From Flectonema sp. DT1601 (Eukaryota; Euglenozoa; Diplonemea; Diplonemida; Diplonemidae): a stretch of DNA of 64,000 nucleotides. The notes beneath the pieces are model-generated. The model did no database searches and had not been told where the DNA came from. It worked only from the letters and a program-made list of their open reading frames with translations. The DNA lies in NCBI GenBank assembly GCA_964019425.1, contig OZ025780.1:1196001-1260000 (forward strand). Reading direction: 5' to 3'. Shown here piece by piece: positions 57,891-64,000 of the stretch; the first letter of the stretch is position 1; every line of letters starts with the position of its first letter. A program made the translations under genes and the position numbers.

Positions 57891-58146
57891 AACGGAACTG
57901 CGGTTTTCTCACAGCCACAATAACAAACATAGTACAGCAGAAATAGCAAGCAAAATACTTCATGATTTGAGGTGCTTCCACGTATAAAAGGATACTAACA
58001 GAGTACCTGAATAGTGGACCTCCGTCTTCTTGATTAACGACAAGTGGAACAAAGGGGGCGGGGAATTCAATTAAAAAAAAGGGGGAAAAAACTAAAAGAA
58101 CAAAAACACAACAACAATAACAATGTCATCGCATTTATTTATTTAT
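57891..58146 (-). repeat. Duplicated segment S1, copy 2, fused in frame to a BRCA2 fragment
   Basis: Same sequence as 54590-54850. The minus-strand frame M-K-Y-F-A-C-Y-F.. continues without a stop into the BRCA2-derived R-Q-S-N-T-K-G-F-K-P-P-K-K and about 130 further residues (to about 57540). Confidence 0.7.
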
Positions 58147-58805
58147 TTAATGCCATAAACGAATTATTTCTGTGCACATTTCATCACTCGCGGAGTAGAA
58201 ATAACCCGATAATTACATTCCGTACACAAGGCCGATGGCTGGCAAATCGAAATTATCACAAAAGTGTGAAGTTACGACCAAATCTAATACAGCAGTAAAA
58301 TTATGATTTTCTGTTTTTGGTTTAAAATGGCTGTGGCGATGTAGTTATTGACCTGTAATAATCCGGGTGATTTTGACATAATGGCAATTATGTTGGGGGT
58401 GATTTTAAGTTTTCCGGGAGGATAATTTAATGGATGTGGATAATGGGCATCAGTAAGAGTGTGATTATGGCCTCAGTGGCATTATGAGCCCTAATTTCAC
58501 GCTTCTTTCAAACGTAAAATTATTGAGCCCGTGAGTGTAATTATGGGGAGGGCAATAGTGAATGGAAGAAATCAGCAGCGGTTCTCGTGATGAAATGTGC
58601 ACAGTCCTAATTCTAATTTATGGCATTAAATATAAAATTGGGCGGTAAGTTGACATAATGTCTAACTCTCAACTCATAATTATCATCTCGTGGTGATGCC
58701 GACCCCTCGCGCTTCGCGCTCGGCGCCGGAATCCCCACTCGATAATAATTAAACTGTTTCGAGTTGAATTATCAACTTAAGCATCCCCCCAATTAATACA
58801 CATAT
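58147..58805. mobile_element. About 660-bp insertion with an inverted-repeat element; empty site present at 59.62 kb
   Basis: The paralogous segment at 59601-59640 runs directly from GCATTTATTTATT to TTTTGCCATTACACACG, whereas here about 660 bp intervene. Positions 58148-58637 are bounded by inverted repeats of about 44 bp (TTTAATGCCATAAA.. and ..TTTATGGCATTAAA, each with CTGTGCACATTTCATCAC further in), with TTAA at both edges, as left by piggyBac-type insertion. The remainder (58638-58805) has its own inverted repeats around a GC-rich core (CGCGCTTCGCGC near 58708). No coding sequence. Confidence 0.68.
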
Positions 58806-58811
58806 TTTTTG

Positions 58812-59199
58812 CCATTACACACGTTGAATAAAACTAAGAGGTTCTTTTTTCTCCTAGGAATCGCTTATGCAACAACTGAGGAGAATTGTTGTCTGCCTAC
58901 ACACTCTGGTATCCACCACGACATATTTTATTCTTCAAGAATACAGCACCGTCCTTAATAAGGATCGGTAAGTCCTTCCAGAAGTTTAGGTTAGGAATGA
59001 CATTTACTCCACGCTCGCCCTTTCTCTTCTTTTTTGGAGTTGGAGTCGGTGGACCAGGTGGGCCTGGAGGACCAGGTTGAGTTGGTGTTGGAGTTTGAGG
59101 TGGACCTGGAGGCGTTGGAGTTGGTGGGGTTGGTGGAGGAGGGTGGTTTGGTGCACAGATGATATCTCCAGCGCCAGTACCATCTTCAACGTAGCATCC
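58812..59199 (-). pseudogene. Truncated copy of the ATG27-like receptor gene
   Basis: Contains the last exon (stop 58897-58899) joined without intron directly to the Pro-rich middle of exon 2. The membrane span, lumenal start and signal exon are gone. Its right edge (59199) abuts a BRCA2 fragment. A 171-residue chimeric frame remains on the minus strand (58897-59412): S1 module, BRCA2 piece, Pro-rich stalk, receptor tail. Confidence 0.75.
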
Positions 59200-59352
59200 G
59201 GATATTTTCGTAGAATACCTGCTGGTGTTGGTATCGCTAAGTCTGATACCCGTTTTGGCTTTTGCTCGGCCGCGGGTTCGACTACCGAAGCACCCGAAGC
59301 TGCGGCAATTTTTTTCGGAGGTTTGAATCCCTTGGTGTTGCTCTGTCTCCGA
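59200..59352 (-). pseudogene. Short BRCA2-derived fragment
   Basis: 153 bp nearly identical to about 63792-63947. Its left edge is fused to the receptor-gene remnant and its right edge to segment S1 at the same BRCA2 breakpoint (after CTCTGTCTCC) as in the 57.9-kb copy. Confidence 0.8.
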
Positions 59353-59628
59353 GAACGGAACTGCGGTTTTCTCACAGCCACAATAACAAACATAGTACAG
59401 CAGAAATAGCAAGCAAAATACTTCATGATTTGAGGTGCTTCCACGTATAAAAGGATACTAACAGATGGACCTCCGTCTTCTTGATTAACGACAAGTGGAA
59501 CAAAGGGGGCACTTTGATACGATTCGAAAAGGGGGCGGGGAATTCAATTAAAAAAAAGGGGGAAAAACTAAAAGAACAAAAACACAACAACAATAACAAT
59601 GTCATCGCATTTATTTATTTTTTGCCAT
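59353..59628 (-). repeat. Duplicated segment S1, copy 3
   Basis: Matches 54590-54850 and 57891-58146. It has a small deletion near 59464 and a roughly 20-bp insertion (CACTTTGATACGATTCGAAA, 59510-59529) that matches the start of the repeat at 34690 and 35426. Confidence 0.75.
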
Positions 59629-59709
59629 TACACACGTTGAATAAAACTAAGAGGTTCTTTTTTCTCCTAGGAATCGCTTATGCAACAACGGAGGAGAATT
59701 GTTGTCTGC

Positions 59710-60517
59710 CTACACACTCTGGTATCCACCACGACATATTTTATTCTTCAAGAATACAGCACCGTCCTTAATAAGGATCGGTAAGTCCTTCCAGAAGTTT
59801 AGGTTAGGAATGACATTTACTCCACGCTCACCCTTTACCTGTTTTTTGAGTTGCTTTTTTGCGTTTGGTAAAGACAACCAATAAATTTAATAACAAGAAA
59901 CATAACAAACCTTGAACATAACGGCAGCTCCAATAGCGAAGTACAAAAATCCCCCAACGAAGAAGATGATGAGGAAGACACCACCTCCAGTCAGACCACC
60001 GCTACTCTTCTTTTTTGGAGTTGGAGTCGGTGGACCAGGTGGGCCTGGAGGACCAGGTTGAGTTGGTGTTGGAGTTTGAGGTGGACCTGGAGGCGTTGGA
60101 GTTGGTGGGGTTGGTGGAGGAGGGTGGTTTGGTGCACAGATGATATCTCCAGCGTCGGAACCATCTTCAACCTGGCATCCGTAACCAGATCCCATCAGAC
60201 TCTTTGTAGTATCAGCACCGTGTGCCATGTCCCATTTGTCCATCAGACCACAAAGAGTTGTCGCACAGGTAGTCATCGTATCCGTGTCAGCTGGAGTCAT
60301 TCCCAAGTTACATGACGACGATTGCTTATTGATAGTTAGTGTATTACAGTCCTGATGTTTATTATTTAAGTTTTTTTTTTTTTCAAAATAAATAAACAAT
60401 TCTCAAATAAATACTATTGCGAGTTTATGTATTTTAAGATTTTCTCACAAAGTTGACTATGCATACCACCGCAGCTGCCGATGAAAAGAGTCCCACTAAG
60501 ACAACGAAGGTGTTCAT
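59710..60517 (-). CDS. Small type I membrane protein, ATG27/mannose-6-phosphate-receptor-like tail, copy 2
   Basis: Same three-exon structure and exon lengths as copy 1: 60467-60517 (51 bp), 59911-60351 (441 bp) and 59710-59838 (129 bp), 206 residues. Intron 2 is the same 72 bp; intron 1 is slightly shorter (115 bp). The signal peptide differs by one residue (M-N-T-F). Changes cluster in the lumenal domain (for example D-C-N-T for D-C-G-T, T-T-K-S for D-A-K-R, C-Q-V for C-Y-V), while the stalk, membrane span and tail are identical. All six lumenal Cys are kept. That pattern fits either relaxed or diversifying change of the ligand-facing part. An acceptor (TCCATCACAG) lies 18 nt upstream of the ATG, as in copy 1. 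Both copies look intact. Confidence 0.82.
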
Positions 60518-60535
60518 GTTGTATTTTGCCCGAGT

Positions 60536-61029
60536 CTGTGATGGATAATAAGTAACTTTAACACACAAAGACAACAATCTGTTCTTTTTTCTATCCAATG
60601 TAATTATTGTTGGACCTGGCTTGCGTAATAAATGTTACCACACAGGTATTGTAAGGCAATACATCCTTCGCTTCGACCCGAGTTTAAGGAAACTCGATAG
60701 CAACAGAGACTTTAAAAAAAAAAAAATAAATAAATAAACAACAATTAATGCAACACCTATTCACTCTTCTCTTTCATCAGATTCGTTTACCTGGCCGCGG
60801 AGAAGTCCGCGTCACACGAAGTAAACCACAATAGGAGAACTGAAGTGTTAAAGAGATAGGTCTGCAAAAAAATGAGAGTCGTGCAACTACACGATACAGC
60901 TATAAGAGTAGCACCACAATATATATACCTAAAAAAAGTATTTTTAAATAAAGTAATAAAATAATCTAATGTCGATTACCGCAATAGAAATCTCGTTTAG
61001 GGTTTGAAGCAAAGGGACTGAAACCTAGT
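60536..61029. other. Intergenic spacer
   Basis: 60536-60660 is still part of the duplicated receptor segment; the rest is AT-rich, with an A tract near 60713-60726. No gene recognised. Confidence 0.5.
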
Positions 61030-64000
61030 TCAGTAGAGGTCAGAAGCAACCACAGCATGAGTGAGGGGGAAAACTTTATGAACTGTCCACTGAAGCTGTT
61101 GCTGTGGCGGAATTGCTTCAGCAGATTTACGAATAAAAACGGATGACCGCTGACGGAGTGTTGCTTTGAGAAAGATATTGGCATTACTTGCAAGTGTAGT
61201 ATAAAATAACTTCCAATCAGCAGCTGAGAATGGAACACAGTCAGGAGGGCATTTGCCTGAAGAACCATCGACAATAAATGCACTGCACAAACAAGCAAAT
61301 ATTTTCAGTACTGAACTGCTGTATTGGTTAAGAACCTGTTTACGTTCATCACCTAAGTCTCCAACACCTCCTTCTAAGAGACCAAGTAACAGCTGTCTTG
61401 CTTTGCTATTTATCTCACTATTCCCTCCAAGTAAAAGTTGTTGAAAACAATGTTTATCCATTGTGACGCATTTCAATTCAGACCAGCCGTCTTGAAGCGA
61501 ACACTTCATTGACTGTTTTTATTTGTTTTCTATTGTTGTTGTCGTATTCAATACTTTTAAGGAATCGTGTAAGGTTTATTATTTTTTAAAGTAAAAACAT
61601 ACAAATGATGAATCAGAAAGCCAAGATGGAAGCTGTCCACCTGTTGGGGGTCTACAATCTTCCATAAGTCTAGATGTGATAGTTGCATTAGACGTTGGAT
61701 CTGAAAGAGTAATCCACCAAGGGAGTGTGAAGTGACCAAACACATGTAAAACAGATTCAAAACAAGTCTTCTGAACGCATTCTGCAGACACACCAGGAGA
61801 GGGAGCAAGTTCTGGTGGAGGAACAGTCACATTAACTCCATTCCCTCTCACAGACATCGGAGTCACTGATAAAGCTGTTTCCGTATTTACCTGTCGAGGT
61901 GTATTATTAATAGTTGGTGTTGCTTGTCTGACTGCACTAGCTATTCGTCCACTTTTATTTCGTAACCTGTTGTAGATATCTGTTTGAACATCTGCAGCAT
62001 ACCGATTGAGATGTGGTGTGTACTTTATTTGCTCCTTCACACTGCTCTTCTCATCGAGAGAAGCAACGTGAACTACAAGAGAACCCCCATCAGAAGTATT
62101 TACTACTTGTGATCCAACGTATTGTAAGTCAAGGAACCCAATTACACAGCCCTGCTTACTGGAGTGGGCAGCAGATGCTAGTGTAGATACCTTGGCGGCA
62201 GTTCTCTTTGCCTCAATTCGAAGAATGCTGTTAGACGCACGACCAGTTGAGTCCGTCCCACTACAGCACAATACTATTGATTGAATTTCTGTACCAGGAT
62301 ACTCACGAATAGCACCTGTTTGTAAGACAATACCAATTGTGTCAAACCTTGTGCAATGTTGAAGTGATTGCAGGCAATCTATTGTTACAACACTACGGGG
62401 GTTGTATACTTCATTAGATGTAGGTTCTTTTATCATTTTTGAAAAACACTTTCGCCGTAACGGTGTCACAGTCATTGTAAATTTTTCATTTCCGGGTCTC
62501 GTCTGGCTTCTCGATGGCGTACAGTTGTAAATGTAGGCAAAGTTTCCTTCTTGAAGTGGTTCGAGAACACCGTATAGATTAGAATAGGTTTTGAAAGTTA
62601 TATTTGTAAGTTGATTATTTATATGAGATGCGTCAGATAACAGCAGTTCGTGACGTTCGTGAATTGTTCTCTGATTCTGTTGAAGAACAGATTGCTTTTC
62701 ACTTAATAATTTTTCAGACATTTGCTGATAAGTATTTCTATATCTTTCATGTTCAGTAGGGGAGTCACTTCGAGGTTGTTTAATTGTTTTTTGAATAGTC
62801 CGCTCGATGTCATACCTGCAGTCAGCTGCAGCATCTTCTTGCTTTTTACGAAACAAATCGTGACAGCGATGCTCTTCCGCAACAGACCTTATAATGTATT
62901 GTTTTCTCGTTTCTGAATTTTCATCTTCTTCTTTACCATTCACGACTGTCTCTACCATCGCTGGAGGGTACTTTCTCTGAACGCAAACTTCAATACAAGG
63001 GACAGTGCCACCTTCTGGGTGTATATTTGATAATCTGAGTTGAGGAATTAGTCCTCTCTTTTGATATCCAAGTCTGAGACCAACACACTTTCTTGTTGAG
63101 TTGTAATTAATATTTAATAAAACGGATGGTTCAACTTGCTCTAGTGGGTGAGTCGCATTTTCAATTACCACCTCTGGTGAATAAGTCAGAATTGTGTGTC
63201 CTACACACAGCATCCCAGATGTTATTTTTTCACAAAGCGGAGAGTCAATTCGGGCAGTTGCAATATACCAACCATCAGTTACTTCGACTGTTTTCAATTC
63301 AGCAGAACACTTTATGAGTTTAAGACATAGACACCTCCCTGTAGTGTCTCGGTCTTTGTGATAAATTTGAAGCAATGGGGATCTCACTCCTTGAGCGTAT
63401 TCTTTATTATATCGGTAGATTAGTTGACTTAATAAGTTCTCTGCTGATGAGAATTTAATAAGACAACTCGGTACTGAATACGTATTGTCTTGTTGTGAAA
63501 ACTTTATTAAAAGTAAACGAGTATGGTGCTGAACCCATCTCAAGGTGACGTGCTTTTCAGAAGCGCCGAGTTTTAATAGTAATTCTCGAAGGTTAGTAGG
63601 GCAGAGTGACTTATTTGAGAGTTCAATATTAAAAGATTGGAATAGTTTTTCAATGGCATTACTTCCGAGAGTACTCCCCAATTGTAATGAAAGGTTTTCA
63701 CTATTTAACGGGAAAACAATCTGATCCATGCATTCTCCTGCTCTCGCTCTGTGATGCATTCCGCTAGTGATCCCACCTGGTACCTGAGAAGGATATTTTC
63801 GTAGAATACCTGCTGGTGTTGGTATCGCTAAGTCTGATACCCGTTTTGGCTTTTGCTCGGCCGCGGGTTCGACTACCGAAGCAACCGAAGCTGCAATTTT
63901 TTTCGGAGGTTTGAATCCCTTGGTGTTGCTCTGTCTCCCAGCTGCGAAGCTCTGCAGGGCTGCAGATTTGTGAAGCTGCCTTTTTCCCAAAGATGGTCTT
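61030..64000 (-). CDS. BRCA2: BRCA2-like recombination mediator, C-terminal part (5' end beyond window)
   Basis: Two exons seen: 61603 to the window edge, and 61030-61512, with a 90-nt intron (GTATGT..AAAAACAG, phase 0) and a TGA stop at 61030-61032. The visible about 960 residues hold the DNA-binding region: a helical domain with W-V-Q-H-H-T-R-L-L-L-I-K-F, OB1 with the diagnostic E-V-T-D-G-W-Y-I-A-T-A-R-I-D-S-P-L and G-x-x-C-V-G-H-T-I-L, a tower-like long charged helix (about 365-460), then OB2/OB3. The last exon would finish OB3. BRCA2 loads RAD51 on ssDNA in homologous recombination, and the helical/OB1 face binds DSS1. BRC repeats would lie upstream, outside the window. The N-terminal edge is uncertain: identity with the duplicated copies ends at about 63947, and the sequence further right may be intron or unique exon. 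Its own pieces are scattered at 55.8-59.4 kb. Confidence 0.9.

Overview
This window is eukaryotic nuclear DNA from what looks like a trans-splicing protist, most plausibly a euglenozoan (diplonemid- or euglenid-like, because the genes also carry ordinary cis introns). The pointers are: every gene I can support, about 17 over 56 kb, lies on the minus strand; most have a clear 3' splice acceptor (..CAG or ..TAG) within about 3-40 nt of the ATG; cis introns are short (58-174 nt) with GTATGT or GTTTGT donors; and a zinc-finger gene resembles kinetoplastid zinc-finger proteins. TAA, TAG and TGA all serve as stops, so the code is standard. Spacers are AT-rich and full of poly(A)/poly(T) tracts. The lineage call is inference; no spliced-leader RNA gene was found here.

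Layout. 1-7.8 kb: gene-free, repeat-rich. 7.9-22 kb: CCCH-like zinc-finger protein, ubiquitin-like-domain protein, mitochondrial-looking SH3b-like membrane protein, RUVBL1 AAA+ helicase, PH-domain protein, GDT1/TMEM165-type Mn/Ca transporter, and an alpha-helical protein of unknown function. 22-25 kb: spacer holding an antisense piece of nuclear LSU rRNA. 25-34 kb: polytopic membrane protein with a degenerate class III cyclase domain, eIF3h, an F5/8C (discoidin-like) protein and a ZZ-finger protein. 34-37.7 kb: repeat island, including a 1.19-kb inverted-repeat element that carries an LSU rRNA fragment and tRNA-like sequences. 37.7-44.2 kb: a 1569-residue protein with thirteen 54/56-residue repeats, then a FYVE protein. 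44.2-47.7 kb: spacer with poly(A)-tailed SINE-like units and a hAT transposase remnant. 47.7-52.2 kb: a two-domain AMP deaminase whose first domain has lost its HxH zinc site.

54.6-64 kb is the most unusual part. A gene for a small ATG27/mannose-6-phosphate-receptor-like membrane protein occurs in two intact copies and one truncated copy. Around them lie near-identical, partly inverted pieces of the BRCA2-like gene at the right edge. At two places BRCA2 pieces are joined in frame to another duplicated coding module. A roughly 660-bp insertion containing an inverted-repeat element interrupts one copy of the duplicated segment, and a paralogous empty site is present nearby.

Functionally the genes are a mix of housekeeping functions (chromatin remodelling, translation initiation, purine nucleotide balance, homologous recombination, ion homeostasis, lipid and trafficking signals). 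They are not a pathway cluster, as expected for a polycistronic array.
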